From Bosea sp. 124 (GTDB lineage Bacteria; Pseudomonadota; Alphaproteobacteria; Rhizobiales; Beijerinckiaceae): a stretch of 64,000 bases of DNA. Position 1 is the first letter of the stretch; the number at the start of each line of letters is the position of its first letter. The stretch is from the NCBI RefSeq assembly GCF_003046175.1, contig NZ_PZZM01000001.1:3303001-3367000 (forward strand). The letters run 5' to 3'. The translations under genes and the position numbers were made by a program. This document shows positions 26,915 to 35,961 of this stretch, piece by piece. The notes below the pieces were generated by a model that worked only from the letters and a program-made list of their open reading frames with translations, did not search any database and was not told the DNA's origin.

Positions 26915-27757
26915 TCAGTCGCCCTTGTCGAGCGAGATGTCGGGCGCGGTCGGCACCTTCATGCCGACGACATGGTAGCCCGCATCGACATGCAGAATTT
27001 CGCCGGTGATGCCGCGCGACATGTCGGAGACCAGGAATACGGCCGTCTCGCCGACCTCCTCGATCGTGACCGTGCGGCGCAACGGCGAGTTGTACTCGTT
27101 CCAGCGCAGGATATAGCGGAAATCGCCGATGCCCGAGGCGGCCAGCGTCTTGATCGGCCCGGCCGAGATCGCGTTGACGCGGATCTTCGAGGGACCGAGA
27201 TCGGCGGCGAGATACTGCACGCTCGATTCGAGTGCGGCCTTGGCGACGCCCATGACGTTGTAATGCGGCATCCATTTCTCGGCGCCGTAATAGGTCAGTG
27301 TCAGCATCGAGCCGCCATCGGTCATCAGCTTCTCGGCGCGCTGTGTGACGGCGGTGAAGGAGTAGCAGGAGATCAGCAGCGACTTGGTGAAGTTCGCCTC
27401 ACTGGTCTCGACATAGCGCCCGGTCAGCTCGTCCTTGTCGGAGAAGGCGATGCAGTGGACGACGAAGTCGAGCTTGCCCCAGAGCTTCTCGACCTCGGCG
27501 AAGACGGCGTCGATGGAGGCGCCGTCGGTGACGTCGCAATGGCCGACGACATGGCCGCCGAGTTCCTTCGCCAGCGGCTCGACGCGCTTCTTGAGCGCAT
27601 CGCCCTGATAGGTGAAGGCGAGCTCGGCGCCGGCATCGGCGGCGGCCTTGGCGATGCCCCAGGCGATCGAGCGGTTGTTGGCGACGCCCATGACGAGGCC
27701 CCGCTTGCCCTTGAGAAGATTGGCGGTCGGCCGGGCGACGGCATTGGAATCAGGCAT
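26915..27757 (-). CDS. fabI: Enoyl-[acyl-carrier-protein] reductase (NADH)
   Basis: This 280-residue SDR-fold enzyme catalyses the last reductive step of fatty-acid elongation and is the triclosan target. It begins KGKRGLVMGVANNRSIAWGI (the FabI-type nucleotide motif) and has DVTDGAS, VHCIAFSDKDEL and the catalytic Tyr-x6-Lys region YYGAEKWMPHYNVMGVAKAA, with AISAGPIKTLAA and a GEILHVDAGYH end. The length is slightly longer than E. coli FabI. Confidence 0.96.
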   Translation of the reverse strand: MPDSNAVARPTANLLKGKRGLVMGVANNRSIAWGIAKAAADAGAELAFTYQGDALKKRVEPLAKELGGHVVGHCDVTDGASIDAVFAEVEKLWGKLDFVVHCIAFSDKDELTGRYVETSEANFTKSLLISCYSFTAVTQRAEKLMTDGGSMLTLTYYGAEKWMPHYNVMGVAKAALESSVQYLAADLGPSKIRVNAISAGPIKTLAASGIGDFRYILRWNEYNSPLRRTVTIEEVGETAVFLVSDMSRGITGEILHVDAGYHVVGMKVPTAPDISLDKGD

Positions 27758-28011
27758 CTGGGACCCGCGAACTGGATAAAGTCGAGGGGTCTCTTAGAAC
27801 ATGGCGGCCAAAAGTGGAAACCGGTTTTGGCGCAAACGCGCCATCGCACGCACGTTCCCCGGGCTTCATCGCGAAGAGCGCTCCGGACCATCGCGTCTCG
27901 AAAGGGACTCGGGAAGGCCTGTCCGCACGCACCCGAGGATCTTCCGAGGTGCCGCTTCCGCGGCGCCCCGGGACGGCGCGGACGGACCGAACGGCGTCTG
28001 GCCGATCCGCG

Positions 28012-28944
28012 TTACTCCGTCCGCGCCTTCATCAGCGCGGTCAGTTCGGCATCGTTCTCCGGCATCTCGATGTCGATGGCGACGAAGAGATCGCCGACCT
28101 TGCCCGCTTCGCCCTTGAGACCCTTGCCACGCAGGCGAAACGACTTGGTCGTGCCGGTCAGCGGCGGAATCTTCATCTCGACGGTGCCGGTCAGGGTCGG
28201 CACATGCAGCGGCCCGCCGAGGATCGCCCTGGCGAGCGGCACCGGCACCCGGGTACGCAAATCATTGCCTTCCACGGTGAAGCGCGAATCAGGCCTGACT
28301 TTGATCGTCATCAACACGTCGCCGGCCTGGCCGGAAAATGGATCGGTCTGGCCGAGTCCGCGCAGCCGCATCACCTTGCCGTCGGCGACGCCCTCGGGGA
28401 TCGTGACCTCGACCTCGCGTCCGCCCGGCAACCTGACGCGCCGCGTTGCGCCGGTCACCGCCTGGGCCAGCGTCACCTCGAGCGTGAAACTCTGCTCCGG
28501 GGGCTTTTGCGCCTCGGGGCGGGTCTTGCCGGCGCGCCTTGCGGCATCGCCGAACAGCGAGCCGAAGATGTCTGCCGGATCGAAGCCCGCGCCCGCACCC
28601 GCACCTCCGCCTGCGCTGCCGGCGCCGAAGGGGTGGCCGCCGCCCTGGCCGAAATTGAACTCGAATCCGCCGGCCCGGCCGCCGCGCCCGGCGCCCATGC
28701 CCTCGAAGCCCTGAAATTTGGGCTTGCCCTCGGCGTCGATCTCGCCGCGGTCGAACTGCTTGCGCTTGGTCTCGTCGCCGACGATCTCATAGGCGCCGTT
28801 GAGCTCTGAAAAGCGGTCCTGCGCCTTGGGATCGTCCTGGTTGCGGTCAGGATGCAGATCCTTGGCGCGGCGGCGATAGGCCTTCTTGATATCCGCCTCG
28901 CTCGCCGTGCGGGCGACACCCAGAATCTGATACGGGTCGCGCAT
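28012..28944 (-). CDS. DnaJ-family co-chaperone without zinc finger (CbpA-like)
   Basis: A 310-residue protein. An N-terminal J domain ([24 protein letters not shown] motif at about residue 32) is followed by a Gly-rich linker (about 80-130) and a DnaJ C-terminal substrate-binding domain ([20 protein letters not shown] onward). The CxxCxGxG zinc repeats of true DnaJ are absent, so it is a class B J protein that stimulates DnaK ATPase. Confidence 0.93.
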   Translation of the reverse strand: MRDPYQILGVARTASEADIKKAYRRRAKDLHPDRNQDDPKAQDRFSELNGAYEIVGDETKRKQFDRGEIDAEGKPKFQGFEGMGAGRGGRAGGFEFNFGQGGGHPFGAGSAGGGAGAGAGFDPADIFGSLFGDAARRAGKTRPEAQKPPEQSFTLEVTLAQAVTGATRRVRLPGGREVEVTIPEGVADGKVMRLRGLGQTDPFSGQAGDVLMTIKVRPDSRFTVEGNDLRTRVPVPLARAILGGPLHVPTLTGTVEMKIPPLTGTTKSFRLRGKGLKGEAGKVGDLFVAIDIEMPENDAELTALMKARTE

Positions 28945-29087
28945 TCATGAACCCCATTGGCAATGCTGACGGGCCGGCCCGGGCGCGCCGGAGCCAACTC
29001 TGATCTCAAGAGCCTTATCTGGGAATGGTGTGGCCTGAACGCAACAGGCGGTCGCGCATGATCGAGGCCGCGCGGCTTTGGCCGCCG

Positions 29088-29549
29088 TCAGGTCGCGCCC
29101 TTCCAGGGCTCCATATCCTTGACCAGCCATTCCCCGCCCGAGGGCCGGCAGGCCGTGCCCTGCAGTTTGGAAGGTTTGGTCTGCGTCTGGACGCTGGCGA
29201 TGAAGGCGCGGCAGATCTCGTCCGAGCGCAGGAACGGGCCACCTACGGGGATGAAGGAGCCCTTCACCCCGCTTTGCGGGTTGTCCCAGGAGACCGCGGC
29301 GCCGTTACCCTGTGGATCGAGCGCCACGGCCATCGCGCCATCGGCCCGTCGCAGGTCCTCGGGGCCGAGTTCGGAGGAAAGCGAGGCGAGGGGGCCGGGC
29401 TTGCTGGAGCCTCGCGCCGGCAGCACCGAGGAGGTCGTGGCGACGTCGTCCTCGGCCTTGCTCGAGAGGCCCAGAATCGGAAAAGAGACGGAGCATCCGG
29501 CTGCGGCGAGGCCCAGACAGGCAGCGCTGGCGGCAGCGAGCCGGCGCAT
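29088..29549 (-). CDS. RT0821/Lpp0805-like surface lipoprotein
   Basis: This 153-residue lipoprotein is read from ATG 29549 (MRRLAAASAACLGLAAAGC, lipobox Cys near residue 19). The mature part has a disordered Ser-rich stretch, then GAAVSWDNPQSGVKGSFIPVG and a two-Cys C-terminal half (CRAFIASV, TACRPSGGEW), the pattern of the RT0821/Lpp0805-like 17-kDa surface antigen family. It is divergent from pdxH; 130 bases hold both promoters. Confidence 0.75.
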   Translation of the reverse strand: MRRLAAASAACLGLAAAGCSVSFPILGLSSKAEDDVATTSSVLPARGSSKPGPLASLSSELGPEDLRRADGAMAVALDPQGNGAAVSWDNPQSGVKGSFIPVGGPFLRSDEICRAFIASVQTQTKPSKLQGTACRPSGGEWLVKDMEPWKGAT

Positions 29550-29678
29550 GGCGGAGGCGCGCTGCGGAAGGCTTTGGAACGCCCCGGTCGCTGCCCTATA
29601 TAGTCGTCCCGACTTGACCAAGATCACCGCTCGCGCTCGCCCAAACGCAACACCCCAGATGCACCGAGGATTAGACAC

Positions 29679-30293
29679 GTGGAACGGTTAACGAGCGGTG
29701 ACTTCACGCAGGAACAGGATCCTTTCGCGCTGTTCCATGACTGGTTCGAAGAGGCCAAGACGAGCGAGCCCAACGACCCTCATGCCATGGCGCTCTCCAC
29801 CGTCGATGCCGAAGGCATGCCCAACAGCCGCATGGTGCTGCTGAACGGGCGCGACGGCGAGGATTTCGTCTTCTACACCAACACGCAGAGCCAGAAGGGC
29901 GAGGAACTGCTCGGCCAGCCCAAGGCCGCCGCCCTGTTCCACTGGAAGAGCCTGCGCCGCCAGATCCGGATTCGCGGTCCTGTCTCCGTCGTCAGCGACG
30001 AGATGGCCGATGCCTATTTTCAATCTCGCCCGCGCGACAGCCGGATCGGCGCCTGGGCGTCGCAGCAGTCGCGCCCGCTGGAGAGCCGCTTCGCACTGGA
30101 GAAGGCGGTCGCGGTCCAGGTCGCCAAATTCGGGCTGGGCGCGATCCCGCGCCCGCCGCACTGGACCGGCTTTCGCATCACGCCGGTCTATCTCGAATTC
30201 TGGAAGGACGGAGCTTTCCGCCTTCATGACCGCGTCGTCTTCCGCCGGCCGCGTGCTGGCGAGCCCTGGGCGCGTGCCCGCCTTTATCCGTGA
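29679..30293 (+). CDS. pdxH: Pyridoxamine/pyridoxine 5'-phosphate oxidase
   Basis: This 204-residue FMN enzyme makes pyridoxal 5'-phosphate. Signatures are [20 protein letters not shown] (flavin-binding strand), [24 protein letters not shown] and the C-terminal hallmark [14 protein letters not shown]...RARLYP. The start is GTG. It heads a four-gene operon with an SDR, a NUDIX hydrolase and a TIGR02301 protein. Confidence 0.96.
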   Translation: MERLTSGDFTQEQDPFALFHDWFEEAKTSEPNDPHAMALSTVDAEGMPNSRMVLLNGRDGEDFVFYTNTQSQKGEELLGQPKAAALFHWKSLRRQIRIRGPVSVVSDEMADAYFQSRPRDSRIGAWASQQSRPLESRFALEKAVAVQVAKFGLGAIPRPPHWTGFRITPVYLEFWKDGAFRLHDRVVFRRPRAGEPWARARLYP

Positions 30294-30307
30294 GGACACG
30301 AAGCCAG

Positions 30308-31084
30308 ATGGCGATGCCAAAATTCGATTTCCCTAAGACCGAGGCGGGCAAGCGCCCGGTGATGCTGCTGACGGGGGCGAGCCGCGGCATCGGCCATGCG
30401 ACCGTCATGCAGTTCGCGATGGCGGGCTGGCGGATCCTGTCCTGCTCGCGGCAGGCCTTCTCCGACAAATGTCCCTGGCCGTCGGGCGCCGACGACCATG
30501 TCCAGATCGATCTCGGCGACCCCGAGGACACGATGCGCGGCATCGCCGAGATCAAGAAGCGGCTGGCGGCCGAGGGCGGCAAGCTCAACGCGCTGGTCAA
30601 TAATGCCGGCATCTCGCCCAAGGGGCCGGGTGGGGAACGACTCGGCGCGGCGACGACCTCCTTCAACGACTGGCACAAGGTCTTCCAGGTCAATTTCTTC
30701 GCCCCGATCATGCTGGCGCGCGGCCTGCTCGACGAATTGACGGCGGCGAAGGGCACGATCGTCAACGTCACCTCGATCGCCGGCTCGCGCGTCCATCCCT
30801 TCGCCGGCGCGGCCTATGCGACCTCGAAGGCGGCGCTCGCCAGCCTGACGCGCGAGATGGCCTCGGATTTCGGCCCGCTTGGCATCCGGGTCAATTCGAT
30901 TTCGCCCGGCGAGATCGATACCGCGATCCTCTCGCCCGGCACAGAGAAGATCGTCGCGACCCTGCCGATGGGCCGTCTCGGCAAGACCGAGGAGGTCGCC
31001 CGCGCGATCCATTTCCTCTGCACCGATGCCTCGAGCTACGTCACCGGCGCGGAACTGCACATCAATGGCGGGCAGCACGTATGA
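30308..31084 (+). CDS. Short-chain dehydrogenase/reductase
   Basis: A 258-residue SDR. The Rossmann motif TGASRGIG lies near residue 23, NNAG near 95, and the catalytic Ser-Tyr-Lys appear in VTSIAGS and YATSKAALA near 160-170. It ends with the usual LHINGGQHV. The ATG at 30308 is preferred; an in-frame GTG lies at 30290. The gene begins 14 bases after pdxH. The substrate is unknown; adjacency to pdxH is common in related bacteria and does not by itself define a role. Confidence 0.9.
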   Translation: MAMPKFDFPKTEAGKRPVMLLTGASRGIGHATVMQFAMAGWRILSCSRQAFSDKCPWPSGADDHVQIDLGDPEDTMRGIAEIKKRLAAEGGKLNALVNNAGISPKGPGGERLGAATTSFNDWHKVFQVNFFAPIMLARGLLDELTAAKGTIVNVTSIAGSRVHPFAGAAYATSKAALASLTREMASDFGPLGIRVNSISPGEIDTAILSPGTEKIVATLPMGRLGKTEEVARAIHFLCTDASSYVTGAELHINGGQHV

Positions 31085-31100
31085 AGCCGGGCCGCCGGCG

Positions 31101-31583
31101 ATGAGCGGCGGGAGCGGGCAGGTCATCCGCTTCCCGGTGACGGGCAAGGCGCCGGCCCGCCCCGTGCTGGCGGCATCGGTTGCGGTCTTCAGGCACGGCA
31201 AGGTGCTGCTCGCGACGCGGACGAAGCCGCCGGCCGACCAGCTCTGGTCGCTGCCGGGCGGCAAGGTGGAGGCCGGCGAGACGCTCGAACAGGCCGCGCT
31301 GCGCGAGCTGGAGGAGGAGGTCGGCGTCTCGGCCCGCATTCTCGGCTTCAACCGCCATGTCGAAATCTTCGGCCGCGATGCGGCGGGCGAGATCACGCAT
31401 CATTTCGTCGTCGCTTCCTTCGTCGGGGAATGGCTTTCCGGCGAGCCACAGACCGGCCCGGAAGCCGGCGCGGTGATGTGGGCCGATCCGCTCAGGCTTG
31501 GCGGCCTGCCGACGACGCGCGAACTCGCGGATGTGCTGCGCCGCGCCCGCGGCATCCTGATCGAAGCCGGAGGCGACGCATGA
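31101..31583 (+). CDS. NUDIX hydrolase
   Basis: This 160-residue cytosolic protein has a complete Nudix box, GGKVEAGETLEQAALRELEE followed by EVGV, near residues 53-77. Such enzymes hydrolyse nucleoside diphosphates linked to another moiety. Start 31101 (MSGGSGQVIRF) is chosen because the frame upstream overlaps the SDR. The stop overlaps the next start (ATGA at 31580-31583). Confidence 0.9.
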   Translation: MSGGSGQVIRFPVTGKAPARPVLAASVAVFRHGKVLLATRTKPPADQLWSLPGGKVEAGETLEQAALRELEEEVGVSARILGFNRHVEIFGRDAAGEITHHFVVASFVGEWLSGEPQTGPEAGAVMWADPLRLGGLPTTRELADVLRRARGILIEAGGDA

Positions 31584-32011
31584 GGCGGGCCGCGCTGTGC
31601 CTGCTCGCGCTGCTGCTGGCGGGGGTGCCAACCGGCGCAGCGCTGGCGCAGCAGCGCCCACCGGCCGCGGCGAAGCCGGCCGAACCCGCTCCAGCGCCCG
31701 AGCCGCCACCACCGCCCTACGAGCCGCAACTGCTGAAGCTCGCCGAGATCATGGGGTCGCTGGCCTATCTCCGCACGCTCTGTGCCGGCAAGGAAGCGCA
31801 GGACTGGCGCAACCGCATGACCGCCCTGGTCGAGGCCGAAGGCCGGACGCCGGTGCGGCGCGAGCGCCTGACCAGCGCCTATAACCGCGGCTTCCGGGCC
31901 TATTCGCAGACGCACCGCGCCTGCACCGACGGCAGCCAGGAGGCTTCGACGCGCCTGGCGGGGGAGGGCGAGCGCCTCGCTCGCGCATTGGCCGGCCGCT
32001 ATGGCGGATAG
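31580..32011 (+). CDS. TIGR02301 family secreted protein
   Basis: This 143-residue protein has a cleavable signal peptide (residues 1-24, ending ALAQQ), a Pro/Ala-rich stretch and a conserved helical domain: YEPQLLKLAEIMGSLAYLRTLC, then DWRNRMTALVEAEG and AYNRGFRAYSQTHRACT. This matches the TIGR02301 family found in Hyphomicrobiales; the function is unknown. Two Cys residues could form a disulfide in the periplasm. Confidence 0.88.
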   Translation: MRRAALCLLALLLAGVPTGAALAQQRPPAAAKPAEPAPAPEPPPPPYEPQLLKLAEIMGSLAYLRTLCAGKEAQDWRNRMTALVEAEGRTPVRRERLTSAYNRGFRAYSQTHRACTDGSQEASTRLAGEGERLARALAGRYGG

Positions 32012-32228
32012 GTGACAGGGCGCGCCGAACTGAATTTTCCCGCGCGATTTGCCCGGCTGCGTTAACCTTTCCTAAAGGGCACGGTAGCGTCCCGCTCTGG
32101 CACGGCCTATGTTTCAGATGACGTCGATCGTCGCGAAGCGGGCCGGAACTGGCACGATTCGCGCCAGGCAAGACAAGCATTCGCGCGATAACGAGCCCGT
32201 TCAAGCAAGCCGCAGAGCCCTCGCCTTC

Positions 32229-32498
32229 ATGTCCATCATTTCCGACGACCTGCCGCTTGACCTCACCCTCGCCGAGGAGAGCCACGACGCGCGCCGCGTC
32301 GCCTATGGCTATGTCGAGGACGCTTTCGCCGAGGCCCAGCAGGACGGGCTGGACAGCGACGCGCTGGCTCATGCAGCGCTCTTCGCTGCCTTCCGCACGC
32401 TGGTTGAGACTTATGGCGAGGAGGCGACAGCCGTCTTCGCCGAAGCCCTGCCGGACAAGCTGCGCGGCGGTGCGTTCAGCAGCGGGACGCGGCACTGA
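32229..32498 (+). CDS. Conserved small hypothetical protein, 89 aa
   Basis: An acidic, helical protein starting at ATG 32229 (MSIISDDLPLDLTLAEESHD). It contains DARRVAYGYVEDAFAEAQQD and AHAALFAAFRTLVETYGEEA, suggesting a compact helical bundle. The frame is open back to 32109, but codons before 32229 look non-coding. No family is recognised. Confidence 0.65.
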   Translation: MSIISDDLPLDLTLAEESHDARRVAYGYVEDAFAEAQQDGLDSDALAHAALFAAFRTLVETYGEEATAVFAEALPDKLRGGAFSSGTRH

Positions 32499-32615
32499 GC
32501 CGGGCTCCAACCTGAGCGCATGATGCGCCGGGTGCGGTGTTCGTTCACCCGCTGCTGTGTTTGTTCCCATGGCCTTGACGGCGGCTGCTGCGCCTCTATC
32601 GTGAATCTTGATCAA

Positions 32616-32793
32616 GGTTCTTCGGTCGTTTTCGGCCGAAGCTAAGAGGGAATTCGGTGAGGCGTTCAGCGCCGAAGCCGAGGCTGCCCCCGCAACTGTA
32701 AGCGGCGAGCTCTCTGTCCATTGTCCACTGGCGCACCCTGCGCCGGGAAGGCCGGGCGGAACAGGCCCCGACCCGCGAGCCAGGAGACCTGCC
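32616..32793 (+). promoter_or_regulatory. Cobalamin riboswitch
   Basis: The conserved elements of the adenosylcobalamin aptamer occur in order: GGGAA with GGTG (32648-32659), the B12-box core GCTGCCCCCGCAACTGTAA (ending near 32702), a variable P6 arm, GGGAAGGCCGGGCGGA, then CCGCGAGCCAGGAGACCTGCC ending at 32793. Such elements shut off cobalamin uptake or synthesis genes when the vitamin is plentiful. It is on the strand of the ABC importer starting at 33094. A GCCTTC/GAAGGC hairpin at about 32854-32873 could be part of the expression platform. Confidence 0.93.
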
Positions 32794-33001
32794 CTGATCG
32801 ACTGAACGGTCTTTCGGGCGGGGTGTCCTGATCGGTCGTGCGCGAACGGGCCGGGCCTTCAAATCCCCGAAGGCTCCTCGCGCGCGCCCGTCGCATGCCC
32901 CTCAATCGTCACGGGGTTAGCGATGATGCAGACGTCTTTTTCAAACAGCCAGCAGTATGGCGGGCAATCCGGGCACACGGTGCCGCTTGCTGATGGCATG
33001 A

Positions 33002-33025
33002 GAAATTGTAATGTTATTACATTTC
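33002..33025. promoter_or_regulatory. Zur-like palindrome upstream of the ABC importer
   Basis: The AT-rich dyad TGTAATGTTATTACA (33007-33021), flanked by GAAAT on the left and TTTC on the right, resembles zinc-uptake-regulator boxes (GAAAT...ACATTTC with an AT-rich centre). It stands out in GC-rich DNA, 69 bases before the binding-protein start and 209 bases after the riboswitch. The assignment is by similarity only; another Fur-family protein is possible. Confidence 0.45.
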
Positions 33026-33093
33026 ATGTAGGCGTTGAACCCGCCGCGGCGCGCGCTGTCGCGCCGTCCTGCCTACGTTTCAAGCCGGATTTC

Positions 33094-34140
33094 ATGATGA
33101 CCCGATCTGCCCGTGGCCTGCGCCATTCCCTGCGCGCGTTCGCCCTTGCCCTGTCGTTTCTCGCCGGGGGCGTCGCCTCGGCCCGCGCCGAAGCGACGCG
33201 CTATCCGGTGACGGTCGAGAATTGCGGGCATCAGGTCACCTTCGAGAAGGCGCCGAAGCGCGTCGTCGCAATCGGTCAGACCCAGACCGAAATCCTCTAC
33301 GCGCTGGGTCTCGGCGACCGGGTCGTCGGCACCGCCGTCTGGTTCAGCCCGGTGGCGAAGCGCTTCGAGGCGGCGAATGCCGGGGTGAAGCGGCTGTCCG
33401 ATAACGATCCGAGCTTCGAGGCCGTCGTCGCGCAGGAGCCCGATCTCGTCACCGCGATGTTCGAATGGCATGTCGGCCCCAACGGCATCGTCGGCAAGCG
33501 CGACCAGTTCGCGAAGCTGAAGGTGCCAGCCTATGTCTCGCCGTCCGATTGCGTCGGCAAGGATAATTCCGGTGCCGGCGACGGCATCCGCACGCAGATG
33601 TTCACCATGGAACTGGTCTATCGCAACATCCGCGAGTTCGGGCTGGTGTTCGATGTCGCGGACCGGGCCGAAGCGCTGATCGCGGAACTCAAGGCGCGTG
33701 AGGCGAAGGCCGTGGCGGCTGTCGCGGGCAATGCGGCCAAGGACATCCCAGTCACCGTCTGGTTCTCGAGCAAGGACGTCAAGGGCGATGCCTTCCTGGC
33801 CGGTAAGAATGGCGTTCCGGCCTATATCCTGGCCAAGCTCGGGGCGCGCAACATCATCACCACCAATGAGGAATGGCCGCTCGTCGGCTGGGAAAGCGTG
33901 GCTGTCGGCAATCCCGCCGTCATCGTCGTGGTCAAGATGGACCGGCGCCGCTTTCCAGCCGACGATATAGACCTGAAACTGAATTTTCTCAGGACGGATG
34001 CGGTCGCCAGCAAGCTCGACGCCGTGCGCCGCAACCGGATCGTCGTGATGGATGTCGGCGCCACCCGCGCCGGCCTCGATACGGTCGATGGCATCGAGGC
34101 GCTGGCCAACGCTATCCAGAGCTTCGGGTTCGCCAGGTGA
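33094..34140 (+). CDS. ABC importer substrate-binding protein (iron-complex/cobalamin class)
   Basis: This 348-residue periplasmic protein is read from ATG 33094, which is followed by a signal peptide (RAFALALSFLAGGVASARA). The mature part begins with VTVENCGHQVTFEKAPKRVV and GQTQTEILYALGLGDRVVG, the pattern of binding proteins for siderophores, haem or vitamin B12. The frame continues to ATG 32923, but the intervening codons are atypical and contain the Zur-like palindrome. Its stop overlaps the permease start. The riboswitch suggests cobalamin or a corrinoid; the palindrome suggests metal control. Confidence 0.88.
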   Translation: MMTRSARGLRHSLRAFALALSFLAGGVASARAEATRYPVTVENCGHQVTFEKAPKRVVAIGQTQTEILYALGLGDRVVGTAVWFSPVAKRFEAANAGVKRLSDNDPSFEAVVAQEPDLVTAMFEWHVGPNGIVGKRDQFAKLKVPAYVSPSDCVGKDNSGAGDGIRTQMFTMELVYRNIREFGLVFDVADRAEALIAELKAREAKAVAAVAGNAAKDIPVTVWFSSKDVKGDAFLAGKNGVPAYILAKLGARNIITTNEEWPLVGWESVAVGNPAVIVVVKMDRRRFPADDIDLKLNFLRTDAVASKLDAVRRNRIVVMDVGATRAGLDTVDGIEALANAIQSFGFAR

Positions 34141-35174
34141 GCCACGCACCGATCGAGCCGAACTGGCCGGCACGGATCGCGATCGTACTCTCGGCGCTGC
34201 TGGCGCTGGTGACCGCGATCACGCTCGCCGTCACCATCGGCGAGATGCAGATTCCGCTGTCGACCGCCTTCCAGGCGCTTGGCAACGGGATGTTCGATCT
34301 CGGCTATCCGGTCAGCGCGATCCAGCAGGGCGTCATCTTCGATTACCGCTTAAGCCGTGCACTGCTGGCAGCGCTCTGCGGCGGCACGCTGGCCCTGTCG
34401 GGCGCGATCTTGCAGGCGCTGCTGCGCAATCCGCTGGCCGAGCCCTATATCCTCGGCATCTCGGCTGGCGCCTCGACGGGGGCGGTCGCGGTGATGATCC
34501 TCGGTTTCGGGGGCGCGGTGCTGACGATCTCGGGCGGGGCCTTCCTCGGCGCCGTCGTGGCGCTGCTCGTGGTCGCGCTGCTGGCGACGGGGGCGGGCGG
34601 TTCGAGCGACCGCGTGATCCTGGCGGGCGTTGCCGGTTCCCAGCTCTTCAATGCTGCGACGGCAACCATCGTCACGACGCTCGCGAATGCCGAGCAGGCG
34701 CGCGGCGTGATGTTCTGGCTGCTCGGCAATTTCGGCGGTGTGCGCTGGCCGGATGTCTGGGTCGCGACGCCGGTCGCGTTGATCTGCTTTGGCGTCTGCA
34801 TGCTGCACGCCAAGGTGCTCGACGCTTTCGCCTTCGGGGCGGATGCGGCGGCCTCGCTCGGCGTCGCGGTCACGCGGGTGCGGATCGTGCTGTTTGCGAC
34901 GACGGCGGTGATGACCGCGACCATGGTCAGCATCGTCGGCACGGTCGGCTTCGTCGGGCTGGTCATCCCCCATGCGGCGCGGTTCCTGGTCGGGCCGGCG
35001 CATGCGCGGCTGCTGCCGGCCTGCCTGGTGATCGGCGCGATCTTCATGATCCTTGCCGACATCCTGTCGCGCATTCTCGTTCCGCAGCAGATCCTGCCGA
35101 TCGGCGTCGTCACCGCGCTGTTCGGTGCGCCGGCCTTCGCGCTGATCCTCTACCGCGCGAGGCGCCCGGTATGA
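34137..35174 (+). CDS. ABC importer permease (FecCD/BtuC family)
   Basis: This 345-residue membrane protein has about ten hydrophobic segments and the family motifs RLSRALLAALCGGTLALSGAILQALLRNPLAEPYILGIS-type early region and VGTVGFVGLVIPHAARF late in the chain (each part read in place). Start GTG 34137 overlaps the binding-protein stop (GTGA). It forms the homodimeric channel of a type II importer. Confidence 0.93.
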   Translation: MSHAPIEPNWPARIAIVLSALLALVTAITLAVTIGEMQIPLSTAFQALGNGMFDLGYPVSAIQQGVIFDYRLSRALLAALCGGTLALSGAILQALLRNPLAEPYILGISAGASTGAVAVMILGFGGAVLTISGGAFLGAVVALLVVALLATGAGGSSDRVILAGVAGSQLFNAATATIVTTLANAEQARGVMFWLLGNFGGVRWPDVWVATPVALICFGVCMLHAKVLDAFAFGADAAASLGVAVTRVRIVLFATTAVMTATMVSIVGTVGFVGLVIPHAARFLVGPAHARLLPACLVIGAIFMILADILSRILVPQQILPIGVVTALFGAPAFALILYRARRPV

Positions 35175-35956
35175 CGCTCGCAGCCCATGACGTCCGCTGG
35201 AGCGCGGCGCGGCGGATGATCGTCGACGGTGTGACGCTGCGGGCCGAACCCGGTCGTATCCTCGGGCTGATTGGCCCCAACGGCTCGGGCAAGTCGAGCC
35301 TGCTGCGGCTGCTCTGCCGGCTGCGCAAGGTCGAGAGCGGCGTCGTGACGCTCGACGATCGCGACCTTGCCACGATGGCGCGTCGCGATCTCGCGAAGCG
35401 GCTCGCCTTCGTCGAGCAGCAAGCTTCGACCGAGGTGCAGCTTTCGGTTTGCGATGTGGTCAAGCTCGGACGGACACCGCATCGCAGCGCGCTCGCGTCC
35501 TGGACGGATGCCGACGAGGCGGCGGTCGAGGCGGCACTCGCGCGCGTCGATATGAGCGAGCGGCATGACCAGCTTTGGCACACGCTGTCGGGCGGCGAGC
35601 GCCAGCGCGTCCATATCGCGCGTGCGCTGGCGCAGGAGCCGCGCGAACTCATCCTCGACGAGCCGACCAATCATCTCGACATCCAGCACCAGCTCTCGAT
35701 TCTGGCGTTGCTGCGGCGGCTCGGCGTGACCTGCATCCTCGCCTTGCACGACCTCAATCTTGCATCGCTGTTCTGCGACGAGATCGCGGTGCTGCACGAG
35801 GGCAGGGTGGTGGCGTCGGGCGCGCCGCCGGAGGTGCTGACCGAGGCGCTGATCGCGCGGGTGTTCGGCGTCGCCGTCAGCATCCGCGAGGGAGCCTCGG
35901 GCCGGCGCCATATCGAATATCTGATCGACCCGTCCGATGAGGGGGCTGCGGCCTGA
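35171..35956 (+). CDS. ABC importer ATP-binding protein (BtuD/FecE type)
   Basis: This 261-residue ATPase has Walker A GPNGSGKSS near residue 37, the signature LSGGERQRVHIARAL near 139, Walker B LILDEPTNHLD near 160 and the switch His in ALHDLNLA. It overlaps the permease gene (ATGA), so the three genes form one importer operon. The C-terminal extension (about 30 residues) is short. Confidence 0.94.
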   Translation: MTLAAHDVRWSAARRMIVDGVTLRAEPGRILGLIGPNGSGKSSLLRLLCRLRKVESGVVTLDDRDLATMARRDLAKRLAFVEQQASTEVQLSVCDVVKLGRTPHRSALASWTDADEAAVEAALARVDMSERHDQLWHTLSGGERQRVHIARALAQEPRELILDEPTNHLDIQHQLSILALLRRLGVTCILALHDLNLASLFCDEIAVLHEGRVVASGAPPEVLTEALIARVFGVAVSIREGASGRRHIEYLIDPSDEGAAA

Positions 35957-35961
35957 GCGGG

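Noticed and set aside
27818-27827. AAACCGGTTT palindrome between fabI and the DnaJ-family gene
   Set aside because: It is a single short dyad in a 254-base gap with no second copy; it may belong to a common intergenic repeat but cannot be supported here.
32923-33093. Upstream extension of the binding-protein gene to ATG 32923
   Set aside because: The extra 57 codons read through the Zur-like palindrome, have atypical composition and would bury the signal peptide internally.
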